Origin: an uncultured Pseudomonadota bacterium
GTDB lineage: Bacteria > Pseudomonadota > Gammaproteobacteria > Burkholderiales > Methylophilaceae
Direction of reading: 5' to 3'
DNA length: 59,000 nt
Assembly (NCBI GenBank): GCA_903838125.1
Contig: CAILXF010000029.1
Span: forward strand, 1-59,000
Shown in pieces: positions 16,977-27,100 of the stretch. Both the position numbers and the translations under genes were made by a program. The stretch's first letter is position 1, and every line of letters begins with the position of its first letter. The notes beneath the pieces were generated by a model that was not told the DNA's origin, made no database searches, and saw only the letters and a list, made by a program, of their open reading frames with translations.

Positions 16977-17657
16977 CTAAGTCGGGCTTAAACTGCCATT
17001 ATGTAATGCTGTTGCTACCAGGGCTCCGCTAATGGATAGAGTTGCAAGTTGTTCTAAGTCTGCATTATTTCTAATGCCTCCAGCTGCAAAAATTTGCTTA
17101 TTCCCAGCTTGGAGCTTGATAATTTCTAAGCGTTGAGTAGCCGCACCTTCTTCGCTGCCAACTTGCTTTAAGTCCATGACGATGATTTTATCGGGCCAAT
17201 AGTTGGTTTGGATTTCTAACTCTGGGCAGCCTAGAAAGCCGTTCTGGTTGAAGTCGAGCGATAGTACGAAATTTCCAGCTAAATTCCCCCCGATGGCGAT
17301 GAGGTCGGTGGCTGTAGTTATATTTTCGCTACCAATGACGTGGGTTAAATTTAATGATTGCCAAGTACTGAGTGCCTCGATATTGCGAATACCCGCATCC
17401 AGCCATAGTTCTAGGTTTGGATAGTGCGCTTGAATCTGCGTAATCGTGTCTAAATGATCACCTAACCCCTTAATTGCATCAAGATCGGCAATATAGAGTC
17501 GCTTGAATGGGTATAATTCCAACAAAGCCTCGACGATAGCGCTTGGTGCGCTGGATTTACATAAAGTTGACTGTACAGGCAAATAATGCTGTCGAAGCCC
17601 TAAGCGCGCATGCACTACGTGGCCATGCATTAAATCAATGACGGGAATGATTTCCAT
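16977..17657 (-). CDS. HisA-like TIM-barrel protein of the H4MPT/methylofuran island (COG1411 type)
   Basis: A 226-residue TIM-barrel protein related to phosphoribosylformimino-5-aminoimidazole carboxamide ribotide isomerase: the N-terminus EIIPVIDLMHGHVVHA matches the HisA start (IPAIDLxxGxVVxA), and the C-terminal IFAAGGIRNNADLEQL is the phosphate-binding site. It is clearly shorter and divergent from true HisA, and homologues with this gene context are found in methylotrophs and methanogens with H4MPT. The exact reaction is not known to me. Its start codon is only 25 bases from that of the divergent ATP-grasp gene. A role in cofactor synthesis is inferred from context. Confidence 0.82.
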   Translation of the reverse strand: MEIIPVIDLMHGHVVHARLGLRQHYLPVQSTLCKSSAPSAIVEALLELYPFKRLYIADLDAIKGLGDHLDTITQIQAHYPNLELWLDAGIRNIEALSTWQSLNLTHVIGSENITTATDLIAIGGNLAGNFVLSLDFNQNGFLGCPELEIQTNYWPDKIIVMDLKQVGSEEGAATQRLEIIKLQAGNKQIFAAGGIRNNADLEQLATLSISGALVATALHNGSLSPT

Positions 17658-17682
17658 TTTTTAGGTGCAGTGTGAGATTTTT

Positions 17683-18711
17683 TTGAAGATACTGTTATTG
17701 GAATATATCACAGCTGGAGGTTTAAACAGCAAGCTACTGCCAGCGTCACTATTACGCGAAGGACTCTTAATGCGTGATGCATTGATTGCAGACCTGAGTT
17801 CACTCGATAACATTGAAATTGTTACTACGGTCGACGAAAGATTATACGCAAATCATCTAGCTGGAGCATCTACATTAGCTATTGATGCTAGCGCAGACCC
17901 TTTTGAAATATGGCAAGGACTCATCAAGACCTGTGATGCTGCGCTTATTGTTGCGCCCGAAAGCGATGGCATATTAAGCAAGTTAACGCATATGGTTGAA
18001 GTTAGTGGGGTTGTAAATTTAGGGTGTGCTCAATGTTCTGTGGATATTGCTAGTAATAAGTATGACACTTTTATTGACTTGAAGTCAGCTGGAATTATGA
18101 CTATTCCGACTATGATGGCAGATATGTTTTTAACATTAGGTTTCAATGAGGCATCGTCAAGGCAAGATAGTTATGTGCTGAAGCCAATTGATGGTGCTGG
18201 ATGTGAGCAGACTATGTTATTTAAGAGTCAAGCTTCAGTGCACGACTGGTTAAGTCAAAATCATCGTCAAAATAAGCGCTATATCGTTCAGCCTTTTCAA
18301 GCTGGAACCCCGGCCAGTATGTCAATGTTATGCCGTGATGGCCAAGCTTTGCTTTTAAGTTGTAATCAGCAACATATAGTCATAACAGAGTCACAACATC
18401 TGAAACTCGTAGGCGTGATTGTTAATGGATTAAGTGATCAACGTGCTAATTTTGAACGATTGTCCGACCAAATTGCCTTGGCGATGCCGACACTTAATGG
18501 CTACGTAGGCGTTGACGTGATATTGGATGAGAATGAGTTTGTTGTGGTGGAAATTAACCCTAGAATTACCACCAGTTACATCGGATTAAGTGAGTCTTTG
18601 GGGTGTAATCCAATGCGCATGATGTTAGATTTGGCAGATGCAAAGGGGTCGGCATTTACTTTACCTAACAACATGTCGCATAAGTCGGTGAGCCTTAGTT
18701 TAAATGAATAA
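17683..18711 (+). CDS. ATP-grasp ligase of the H4MPT/methylofuran island (COG1821 type)
   Basis: About 342 residues, ATP-grasp family, related in context to the tyramine/tyrosine-glutamate ligase (MfnD-like) genes. Features: start MKILLLEYITAGGLN, a central VLKPIDGAGCEQT nucleotide loop, and VVVEINPRITTSYIGLSE with the metal-binding Glu and Asn. The frame is open to a GTG at 17665, but the TTG at 17683, preceded by GTGAG, gives the conserved compact N-terminus. It is first in a plus-strand operon with a hydantoinase-like gene, pabB and a kinase-like gene, each joined by overlaps. Ligation of glutamate in methylofuran synthesis is the likely role, by inference. Confidence 0.82.
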   Translation: MKILLLEYITAGGLNSKLLPASLLREGLLMRDALIADLSSLDNIEIVTTVDERLYANHLAGASTLAIDASADPFEIWQGLIKTCDAALIVAPESDGILSKLTHMVEVSGVVNLGCAQCSVDIASNKYDTFIDLKSAGIMTIPTMMADMFLTLGFNEASSRQDSYVLKPIDGAGCEQTMLFKSQASVHDWLSQNHRQNKRYIVQPFQAGTPASMSMLCRDGQALLLSCNQQHIVITESQHLKLVGVIVNGLSDQRANFERLSDQIALAMPTLNGYVGVDVILDENEFVVVEINPRITTSYIGLSESLGCNPMRMMLDLADAKGSAFTLPNNMSHKSVSLSLNE

Positions 18712-19816
18712 TCCGAACAAATTTAACCATACGATAGGCTGGGATGTTGGTGGCGCTCACCTCAAAGCTGCCCTGCTTGATACCAATGGCGCGCTTTTGC
18801 AAGTGCTACAAGTACCGTGTGCGTTATGGCGTGGTTTACCGGAATTAGATGCCGCAATAGATAAAATACTCAATCATTTTGAGGTAAAAACTGCATTACA
18901 TGCGATTACCATGACCGGCGAACTGGTCGATATATTTGCTAATCGCGAGGCGGGTGTAAACGCTATTAGTGCTTTGATGGATGCAAAATTAAACGGCCTT
19001 AAACTATTTTATAGTGGTGCCAGAACGCTCGCTGATTTTTCATGCTTTTTAACCTTGTCTGAGGTATCGCAATCCTGGCAGTCCATCGCTTCTGCAAATT
19101 GGCTGGCAAGCGCATGTTTTAGTGCGCGTCAGTTGCAAACCTTGAAAAATAGTAACCATGCTTTATTGGTTGATATTGGAAGTACAACCACCGATTTTGT
19201 GTCATTAATCAATGGCCAGCCTTCTTGCTTAGGTTTTACTGACGCAGCGCGTATGCAATCTGAGGAGCTGGTTTACACTGGTGTTATTCGTACTCCACTG
19301 ATGGCGCTAGCGCAACAAATCAGTTTTAACCTTGGTGCTACCAGTGTTGCCGCTGAATTTTTTGCAACTAGCGCTGATGTTTATCGATTAACAGGGGATT
19401 TGTTAGTGGCTGATGACATGGCAGAAACCGCGGACGGCAAAGATAAATCCATATTCTCTAGCGCCAGGCGTATTGCGCGTATGGTTGGGTATGATGTTGA
19501 AGACGCTGATATGATTACTTGGAATCGACTTGCAGAAGCATTTAAACAGAAACAGATTGAACGTTTAACTAAGGTGACAATGGTGCATCTAGACCGCATT
19601 GCTAAAACTAGTAATGTGCCGGAAATTTGCATTATCGGTGCTGGAGTAGGTCGCTTCTTGGTGAAACAAATCGCAGAAAACATGCACCTCAATTATTTGG
19701 ATGTCAGTGACTTGTTTAATTGCAATATAGCGAACCCTCAGCATTCCCAAGCAAGCGTTTGCTTGCCTGCGTATGCGATTGCCTGTCTAATTTATCAGCA
19801 TGAGATTGCTTCATGA
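18704..19816 (+). CDS. Hydantoinase/oxoprolinase-like H4MPT-linked C1-transfer pathway protein (COG1548 type)
   Basis: A 370-residue ASKHA-fold protein: N-terminal GWDVGGAHLKAALLD phosphate loop, a second loop LVDIGSTTTDFVSL, and ICIIGAGVGRFLVKQIA near the end. It belongs to the family annotated as a tetrahydromethanopterin-linked C1 transfer pathway protein and is related to MfnF, which in methanogens joins the furan and tyramine-glutamate halves of methanofuran. Starts with ATG overlapping the preceding gene by eight bases, and its stop overlaps pabB by four (ATGA). Confidence 0.88.
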   Translation: MNNPNKFNHTIGWDVGGAHLKAALLDTNGALLQVLQVPCALWRGLPELDAAIDKILNHFEVKTALHAITMTGELVDIFANREAGVNAISALMDAKLNGLKLFYSGARTLADFSCFLTLSEVSQSWQSIASANWLASACFSARQLQTLKNSNHALLVDIGSTTTDFVSLINGQPSCLGFTDAARMQSEELVYTGVIRTPLMALAQQISFNLGATSVAAEFFATSADVYRLTGDLLVADDMAETADGKDKSIFSSARRIARMVGYDVEDADMITWNRLAEAFKQKQIERLTKVTMVHLDRIAKTSNVPEICIIGAGVGRFLVKQIAENMHLNYLDVSDLFNCNIANPQHSQASVCLPAYAIACLIYQHEIAS

Positions 19817-21219
19817 GTTTTCTAAAATACCCCTTAGATTACCAGCCAGATAGTGCGCAGCTATTTGAACGTTTACGCCATCAGCCATGGGCAATTTGGC
19901 TTGATAGTGGTCAACCGAATGGCCAATACGGGCGCTATGACATTTTGGTTGCTGATCCATTTATCACAATCACTAGCAGTGAAACTGGCTCGGCACAGGT
20001 CCCGAATGCAATCACAGAAATTAGGCAAGATGGCAAAGTAAGCTTGAGTGCTGAAGATCCATTCGTGATTCTTAATCGCCTGCTCGCACCCTTTCAGGCA
20101 GTGCAAACTACGCTACCCTTTTGTGGAGGTGCGCTCGGATACTTTGGCTACGACTTGGGGAGAAAAGTAGAGGCTGCACTTAGTCACCCCATAGATCAAG
20201 CTACATTACCAGACATGATGGTGGGCATCTATGATTGGGCAGTGGTGATTGATCATCGGGAAAAAACTGCTTGTTTGGTTTCACACGGATTTCATCCTGG
20301 GACCCACAATCAATGGACTGAGTTATGCGCCTTATTTGATGGGCCAGCAGTTGATGTCAGTAGTTATTTTGCACTCACGTCCCCTATACGTAGCAATATG
20401 GATTTTGAGAAATACGCGCAGGCGTTTCATCAGGTTAAGCACTATATTACTGAAGGTGACTGCTACCAAGTCAATCTAGCGCAACGATTTTCAGCGCAGG
20501 CAAATGGTGATGGATGGTTGGCATATCTAAAACTACGGCAAATAAGCCCAGCACCATTTATGGCTTATATGAATTTTGGTGCTATGCAGGTACTTTCTGG
20601 CTCTCCTGAGCGATTTTTACAGGTGGTAGCTAATCGTGTAGAAACGCGCCCAATTAAGGGCACACGTCCACGCTCTGAAGATGCCGTGCAAGATCAGCAG
20701 TATGCGGTAGCACTGCAAGCCAGTGTTAAAGACAAAGCGGAAAATCTGATGATTGTAGATTTATTGCGGAACGATATTAGCAAAAACTGCAAAACGGGAT
20801 CGGTTAAAGCGGATAAGTTATTTCAGTTACAAAGTTTTGCCAATGTACACCATTTGGTCAGCTTTGTGAGTGGTGTGTTGCAAGCGGGTAAAACCGCTAT
20901 AGATTTACTACGTGGCTGCTTTCCAGGCGGCTCTATTACCGGAGCACCTAAATTAAGAGCGATGCAAATTATTGATGAGTTAGAACCTAATCGACGGGGT
21001 GTGTATTGTGGCGCCATCGGCTATATTGGTTTTGACGGTAATATGGACACCAATATAGCTATACGCACAGCAGTGTATGCCAATGGCGAAATCAGCTTTT
21101 ATGCTGGTGGTGGCATTGTGGCTGACTCGGTACTAGATAAAGAATATGCTGAGACTTTAGATAAAGCCTCTAGCCTAATTGCGAGTTTTCAGTCTTTTCA
21201 GACGGATCAGGTTAAGTGA
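19813..21219 (+). CDS. pabB: Aminodeoxychorismate synthase component I
   Basis: A 468-residue chorismate-binding enzyme forming 4-amino-4-deoxychorismate, the precursor of p-aminobenzoate. Family motifs: EGDCYQVNLAQRF, the PIKGTRPR motif with the active-site lysine, ENLMIVDLLRND, and GGSITGAPKLRAMQIIDELE. There is no fused PabA or PabC domain. Lying inside the cofactor operon, it probably raises p-aminobenzoate supply for the mptG-encoded condensation as well as for folate. Distinguished from anthranilate synthase TrpE by context and the PIKGT motif. Confidence 0.92.
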   Translation: MSFLKYPLDYQPDSAQLFERLRHQPWAIWLDSGQPNGQYGRYDILVADPFITITSSETGSAQVPNAITEIRQDGKVSLSAEDPFVILNRLLAPFQAVQTTLPFCGGALGYFGYDLGRKVEAALSHPIDQATLPDMMVGIYDWAVVIDHREKTACLVSHGFHPGTHNQWTELCALFDGPAVDVSSYFALTSPIRSNMDFEKYAQAFHQVKHYITEGDCYQVNLAQRFSAQANGDGWLAYLKLRQISPAPFMAYMNFGAMQVLSGSPERFLQVVANRVETRPIKGTRPRSEDAVQDQQYAVALQASVKDKAENLMIVDLLRNDISKNCKTGSVKADKLFQLQSFANVHHLVSFVSGVLQAGKTAIDLLRGCFPGGSITGAPKLRAMQIIDELEPNRRGVYCGAIGYIGFDGNMDTNIAIRTAVYANGEISFYAGGGIVADSVLDKEYAETLDKASSLIASFQSFQTDQVK

Positions 21220-21851
21220 TGTGGGTGATTAAGCTAGGTGGTAGCTTGTTAGGCTCAGAGGAACTATCACACTGGCTAAATTTGATTGCAAAGCACGGCA
21301 ATGGCAAGGTGGTGATTGTACCTGGTGGAAGTGTATTTGCTGACGCGGTGCGCGAGGCGCAGAAACGCTCAGGTGTTAATGATGCGGTAGCACATAATTT
21401 GGCGCTATTGGCGATGGATCAGTATGGGCAATTATTGGCGGCCATGAACCCGAACTTGGTGACGGCCAGTAGTGAGTTGGAGCTCGCTGAGTGTGGTTGG
21501 CAACATAAGGGCGTCATTTGGTTGCCCAGTCGCATGGCATTAGCTGATGCTAGCATTCCAAAAAACTGGCAGCTAACCTCAGATAGTTTAAGTGCCTGGC
21601 TGGCCAACAAGCTTGGTGCCGAACAGTTGGTGTTAGTAAAATCTAAAACATTAAACACCTATCAAGCCTCCGCTACGTTGCAAACATTAGTGCATGATGA
21701 TTTGGTTGATAGCGAATTTGCAGCGATGGTTAGCGGAAGCGTCTTTGACAGTTGGTTGCTACATAAAACTGATTATGCTGTATTTGAGCAAGGTTTTCAT
21801 GTAGCCCAGCTCAAAGAAAAAGCCTTATTAGTCAACATCGCCATCAAGTAA
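21219..21851 (+). CDS. Amino-acid-kinase-fold protein of the methylofuran island (MfnE/COG2054 type)
   Basis: About 210 residues. The amino acid kinase fold is shown by WVIKLGGSLL at the start, VVIVPGGSVFADAVR and a LVLVKSKTL segment near the middle. The methanogen relative MfnE phosphorylates the furan phosphate to a diphosphate before coupling by MfnF; the adjacent hydantoinase-like gene makes that pathway plausible here. The ATG at 21219 forms a TGATG junction with pabB; an in-frame GTG precedes it by three bases. It ends eight bases from the convergent rlmF. Confidence 0.83.
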   Translation: MWVIKLGGSLLGSEELSHWLNLIAKHGNGKVVIVPGGSVFADAVREAQKRSGVNDAVAHNLALLAMDQYGQLLAAMNPNLVTASSELELAECGWQHKGVIWLPSRMALADASIPKNWQLTSDSLSAWLANKLGAEQLVLVKSKTLNTYQASATLQTLVHDDLVDSEFAAMVSGSVFDSWLLHKTDYAVFEQGFHVAQLKEKALLVNIAIK

Positions 21852-21859
21852 AAATTACA

Positions 21860-22852
21860 TCAAATTGTTTGCTGCCAATAGAGTTTACGCCAATTTTTTT
21901 GTTGCTGTAGCGTCAGAAACGTCCATGCCACAAACCGACTTTGCTTTTGACCTTGCGCCATATTAATGGTTTTCACTTGCCGCGCACCATTGGCTTTTAG
22001 TGCTTTGTACACCTCAGGTAAATTGCTAGCTTTTGAAACCAAACTACTAAACCAGAAAAATTGACTGCCTATTGCTGCGCTTTCTACAATCATTCGACTT
22101 ATAAAATCGATTTCCCCTCCATCGCAAAACAACTCAGTACCTTGGCCACCAAAGTTAAGTGTTGCGGGTTTGGCTTTACCAAGATTCTGCCATTTACGCT
22201 GTGTGCCTTCCTTGGCCTCGGCTATCGACGCATGAAATGGTGGGTTACACATGGTAAGGTCAAAGTGTTCGTCAGCCTTGACGACACCTCTAAATATGGC
22301 GCTAGAAGAAGGTTGTAAACGTAATTCAATCGCAGATGGTAAGCCTGGATTTGCGTCTAATATAGTTTGTGCATTTTTAAGTGCAATGGGGTCTACGTCT
22401 GTTCCCACAAACTGCCAGCCATACTCACGAAAGGCTATCAGGGGATAGATTGCATTGGCTCCAACACCAATATCGAGCACACGTATTTTTTTGCTTAGAG
22501 TGAGTTTGGTCTCATTCGCTAATAGATCAGCTAGGTGGTGTACATAATCAGCGCGACCAGGGATAGGCGGACATAAGTATTGCGCAGGAATATCCCATTC
22601 AGAAATATTGTAAAAATGCTTGAGTAGGGCACAGTTAAGCGCCTTTACAGCTTTGGGGTTAGCAAAGTCTATAGAAAAATCGTTATAGTCGTTTAAGAGC
22701 ACATAACTGCCAAGTGGTGGGCTAGTTAGTATTAGTTGCGCAAAGTCGTAACGTCCTCGATGTCTGTTACGTGGGTGCAATGATAACTTTTCATCAACTT
22801 TATCTATAGAAGGTTTCTTGGACAAAATAACTGTCTGTCGAATTTTCTTCAT
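21860..22852 (-). CDS. rlmF: 23S rRNA (adenine1618-N6)-methyltransferase RlmF
   Basis: SAM-dependent methyltransferase modifying A1618 of 23S rRNA. Motifs: LHPRNRHRGRYDF near the N-terminus, the SAM loop VLDIGVGANAIYPL, and the catalytic CNPPFHAS. C-terminal region follows the family. The open frame extends to a TTG at 22891 that lies inside the upstream glycosyltransferase gene; the ATG at 22852 is taken here and gives 330 residues, but neither start has a good ribosome site. It is the last gene of a long minus-strand run. Confidence 0.93.
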   Translation of the reverse strand: MKKIRQTVILSKKPSIDKVDEKLSLHPRNRHRGRYDFAQLILTSPPLGSYVLLNDYNDFSIDFANPKAVKALNCALLKHFYNISEWDIPAQYLCPPIPGRADYVHHLADLLANETKLTLSKKIRVLDIGVGANAIYPLIAFREYGWQFVGTDVDPIALKNAQTILDANPGLPSAIELRLQPSSSAIFRGVVKADEHFDLTMCNPPFHASIAEAKEGTQRKWQNLGKAKPATLNFGGQGTELFCDGGEIDFISRMIVESAAIGSQFFWFSSLVSKASNLPEVYKALKANGARQVKTINMAQGQKQSRFVAWTFLTLQQQKNWRKLYWQQTI

Positions 22853-22862
22853 CAGTCTAGAG

Positions 22863-23819
22863 TCACTGTTGAGCGGGGTGAAAGGTTTCAATTAAATATA
22901 CAGGACGTTGTTTGACCTCGGTATAAATACGCGCAATGTATTCTCCTAGTATTCCGATGCAGAAGAGTTGTAAACCACCTAAGAATAAGATGACCACAAT
23001 CAATGTCGGAAAGCCCTGTACTATGTCTGGATATACGACACTCTTAATTAAGAAATAGCTGGCGTAAACAAACGCGCCACCAGCACTGCTTAAACCCAAC
23101 CAAGTTGCCATTTGCAGTGGCGCTGTAGAGAAAGCGGTAATGCCTTGCCATGCGAGTCCAACTAATTTAAAGAAAGGCCATTTGGTATTGCCCGCTGCCC
23201 GCGGATCACGTTCATATTCTATAGTGGCTTGCGGAAAACCAAGCCAAGCGTAGAGGCCTTTCATAAAGCGGCCACGTTCACTGAGTTGATTTAACGCCTC
23301 GATGGTGCGGCGGCTAAATAATCTAAAGTCGCCCACGTTATGCGGTATTTCAATATCACTAATTTTACCTAACAAATGATAGAACATGCTTGCGGTGGCC
23401 TTTTTCCACATTGGCTCACCAAAGCGTTCAGACCGCTTCATGTTGACAATATCAGCCCCATCACGCCACGCCTGAATCATCGCAGGAATCAGTTCTGGCG
23501 GATCTTGTAGGTCTACATCAATCATAATTGCTGCATCACCGCGACAGAGCTTGAAGCCAGCTGTCATTGCGGCTTCTTTACCGAAGTTACGACTAAATTT
23601 GGCGTAAGCAATTTCTGGGTGTAGTTGCTTTAGGCCAAGAATAACGACTTCAGTATGGTCGTGACTTCCGTCGTTAACATACACAATCTCATAATTCAAA
23701 TTAAGTGGCTGCAAAATGCTGATAATTTTTTTGTGGAAGATTGGTAATACGGCTTCTTCATTAAACACCGGCACGATAATACTTAAATCAATGTGGTTTT
23801 GAGCTGTTAAAGTAGTCAT
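22863..23819 (-). CDS. Membrane-anchored family 2 glycosyltransferase (GtrB/DPM1-like)
   Basis: A 318-residue GT2 enzyme: N-terminal SIIVPVFNEEAVLPIF, nucleotide-sugar site with MIDVDLQDPPE (about 98-108), then two membrane helices in the C-terminal third (about 232-254 and 268-292). This is the architecture of enzymes that attach a sugar to undecaprenyl or dolichyl phosphate at the inner leaflet. It overlaps the GtrA-like gene by four bases (ATGA), forming the usual GtrA/GtrB pair for lipid-linked sugar flipping. The acceptor and sugar are unknown. Confidence 0.88.
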   Translation of the reverse strand: MTTLTAQNHIDLSIIVPVFNEEAVLPIFHKKIISILQPLNLNYEIVYVNDGSHDHTEVVILGLKQLHPEIAYAKFSRNFGKEAAMTAGFKLCRGDAAIMIDVDLQDPPELIPAMIQAWRDGADIVNMKRSERFGEPMWKKATASMFYHLLGKISDIEIPHNVGDFRLFSRRTIEALNQLSERGRFMKGLYAWLGFPQATIEYERDPRAAGNTKWPFFKLVGLAWQGITAFSTAPLQMATWLGLSSAGGAFVYASYFLIKSVVYPDIVQGFPTLIVVILFLGGLQLFCIGILGEYIARIYTEVKQRPVYLIETFHPAQQ

Positions 23820-24178
23820 GCAAATGTCCAGTAACGATTAAATATAAAGGTTAAAATGAGCCCGCTAAACGTGGCTACTAGCTGTGCCATTAAGTAATGC
23901 AAATGAGGACTTAAGGCTGCCACAATTAAGGTTTGAATTATAATCCCCACACCAGCAACCAGTAAAAATTTAGGCAAAATTTTACGATGTGCGGCTTGGC
24001 TCAGAAAGGTATATCGATAGTTTAGGCTGTAGGACGTGAGTGCACCGATACAGCCAGCGAGGAGTGTCGATTGCCACGGCGCCCATAACATCAAATGGAT
24101 GGCGAGTAAAAATATCAGATAATGTACTGCAGTCGCTAATCCGCCAGCGCTACTGTATTTAATAAAAGATTTGATCAT
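23816..24178 (-). CDS. GtrA-like membrane protein
   Basis: A 120-residue protein with four predicted membrane helices (about 11-30, 37-55, 72-93, 99-118) and the family motifs FIKYSSAGGLAT at the start and SYSLNYRYTF and FIFNRYWTF at helix edges. GtrA proteins are thought to flip lipid-linked sugars made by a GtrB-type transferase, encoded directly downstream here. It begins six bases after the RND pump gene, so it may be transcribed with it. Confidence 0.88.
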   Translation of the reverse strand: MIKSFIKYSSAGGLATAVHYLIFLLAIHLMLWAPWQSTLLAGCIGALTSYSLNYRYTFLSQAAHRKILPKFLLVAGVGIIIQTLIVAALSPHLHYLMAQLVATFSGLILTFIFNRYWTFA

Positions 24179-24184
24179 TAAGTG

Positions 24185-27100
24185 CTAAAAACTTTCTTGT
24201 TTATTAAATTTACCGAAGTGCAGCATAATCGTGGGTAGGATTAACAAATTGAGGATAGTAGAAGTCACTAACCCGCCGACAATAATGGTCGCCATTGGCC
24301 CTTCAATCTCACGCCCTGGTTGTCCGCTACCCACCGCCAGTGGCAATAAGCCTAAAGCGGTGACGATGGCAGTCATTAAAATAGAGGGTAAGCGTTCAGA
24401 GGCGCCGCGGATGCATGTATCTAAGCCCCATACGCAGTTTTCTTCATCGATAAGATGTTGGTAGTGTGACACCATCATGATGGAGTTGCGCAGGGTAATA
24501 CCGAATAGCGTGACAAAGCCGACTAGTGAGCCTAATGAAATCCAGCCCCCTGTAAATAGAGCCGCTAATATGCCACCAATTAATGCGAACGGTAGGTTAG
24601 CAAAGGTGAGTAGCAAATTACGTAAGCGACCAAGTGCGATATACAGCATTAAGAATACGGCCGCGCCTGCTAAAAACGACTGCATAATAAGTGCTTCCCG
24701 CGATTTTGCATTCGCTTCAGCTGCACCAGTAAACTCTAAATAGGCCCCAGGTGATAACACGACATCATGTTGGATTTTAGTTTTAAGTTCTGCGGTAAAA
24801 GAATCAATATCACGCCCGAATACATTGGCGGTAACTGTTTGTATCCGTTTGGCACCCGCGTGCAGTATTTTGGATCGTCCATTTTCCTGCATTATGTCTG
24901 CAACATCACGTAAGCGCAATAACTTACCTTCAGGGTTAAATAGAGGTAAGTTTCCAGCCTCTTGAACATCATCGCGAGCTTGGGTGTCTAGCACTACGCT
25001 TACACCAACGACACGACTTCCTTGATAGACCTGCGTGATTGGTACACTTTCATAAGCCAAGCGTATGTTGTCTAAAACCTCGGTAGGTTGCAGGCCCCAT
25101 AAGGCGAGTTTTTCTGGCCGCAAGCGCATGACCAGTTGCGGCGAACCTGGCGGCGATTGTACTAAAATATCAGAAGCGCCTTTAATGCTAGCCACTACAC
25201 CAGAAATTGCCTGTGCATCATGGTCTAAGGCGTCGAGGTCATTGCCATAGATATTAATGACCGTGGATGCGGCATAGCCAGAAATGGTTTCTTCTATCCG
25301 CTCAGTTAAAAAGGTGTTGATTGCAAAATTGACACCAACAAAACCTGGTTCCGCTTTACCATCTCCATTGTGATCTAATGTTTCGCCAGCAAGCTCTTCG
25401 CGTATATTATTAAGTATACGTCGTTGTTCCTCAGCTGAAATATTGCCGATTTCAATCTCAAATTCGCTGTAGTGTGTGCCGAAAGTGTCAGCGGCATTGG
25501 GGGCGCGACCTACCCATTGCGCTACTGACTTCACCCCTTTAATCTTACGAATAATTGCTGTGGCTTTATTCCCGATGCGGAGCGACTCTTGTTCCGATGT
25601 GCCTGGCACAGCAGTCATATGCATAATGTAATGGCCTTCATGCAGGGCTGGAATGAACTGGCTTTTTAGTAAAGGTAATATGCCTAGCCCTAAGGCAATT
25701 AGCATAAAGCTGACTGTCACCACTATTTTGTAATGCTTTTCAATTTTGTGCAGCACCTTGATATACCATTTTTTGATAATGCGTATCATTGGTGGATCTT
25801 CAGCATCTAAATCTGCGTTACCAAGCAATAGGTAACATAGTGCTGGCGTTAAGGTTAGGGCAATCACTAGAGAGGCTGATATTGCAGCGATATAAGCAAA
25901 TCCGAGAGGAGCAAACAATTTTCCAGCGACGCCACCTAACGTTAACAGTGGAACAAATACTAAGATCACAATGATTGTGGCATAAACTACGGAACTGCGT
26001 ACTTCCATTGAAGCATTAAATACAACTCTATGTGTAGGAAGCGGTTGGCTTAATTGGCGATTTTCACGGAGTCGGCGAAAAATATTTTCAGTGTCAATAA
26101 TGGCATCATCGACCACTTCACCTAGCGCAATCGCCAAGCCACCTAACACCATAATATTGAGGCCAATATTGAAGTAACTCATCACAACCATGGCAGTTAG
26201 TAGCGATAATGGAATGGCAGTAGCGGAGATGATGGCAGTACGCACATTGAATAAAAATAGAAACAGCACGGTAATGACTAAAATAGAGCCGATGAGAATG
26301 TCGGTATGTACGCCATGGATTGCTACTTCAATAAAGTTGGCTGGTCTAAACAAACCCTCATGTAAGGTCACATTTTGTGCGCTTAGTGCAGGCTTGATTT
26401 CCTGCAGTGATTTTTCTATGGCCTGGGTCACCGCATAAGTGTTAGCGCCTAGCTGCCCCTGTACCGATAGATAAACGCCAGTTTCTTCATTTATAGCGGC
26501 GGCGCTAATGGAAGGCGTTGCGCCTAAAATCACTTTACCAATATCCCCTAAGCGAACACTTTGCCCATTTTTGTGAAATAAAGTTGCCTGCGCAAGTTGT
26601 TCAGGGGTGGTTGACTGACCCTCAGTATTAATGATGATCCGTTGGTTTTTATTTTCAATGAAACCATTACCACGCACCCCTGTAGCATTTTTAACAGCGG
26701 CTTCAATCTGCGTTAAGGATACGCCGTAACGTATCATCTTTTCTGGGTCTACCTGAATCTGCAACTGACGTATCTTGCCACCAAAAACATTGACATCTGC
26801 GACCCCTGGAATGGCTAGCAGATGTGGCACGATGGTCCAGTCTACAAGTGTACGTAATTCAGTCAGGTTGCGTGCTCTAGAGGTTACTCCTACACCAAGT
26901 ACCGTGCTGGCAGAGGAGGTAAGAGGGGTGATGTTAGGAGAGATAAAGGGAGGTAATTTATTATTAAGTGTCGCCAAGCGCTCTGCTACAACTTGTCGAT
27001 TCCGAAAAATATCGGTCTGCTCATCAAAAATGACTGTGACGATTGAAAGCCCTGGAATCGACTGGGAACGCATGCTTTTGATACCGACAGAGCCAGCAAT

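Noticed and set aside
16977-17657. True histidine-biosynthesis HisA
   Set aside because: No other his genes are adjacent, the protein is divergent and short, and the context is H4MPT/methylofuran genes.
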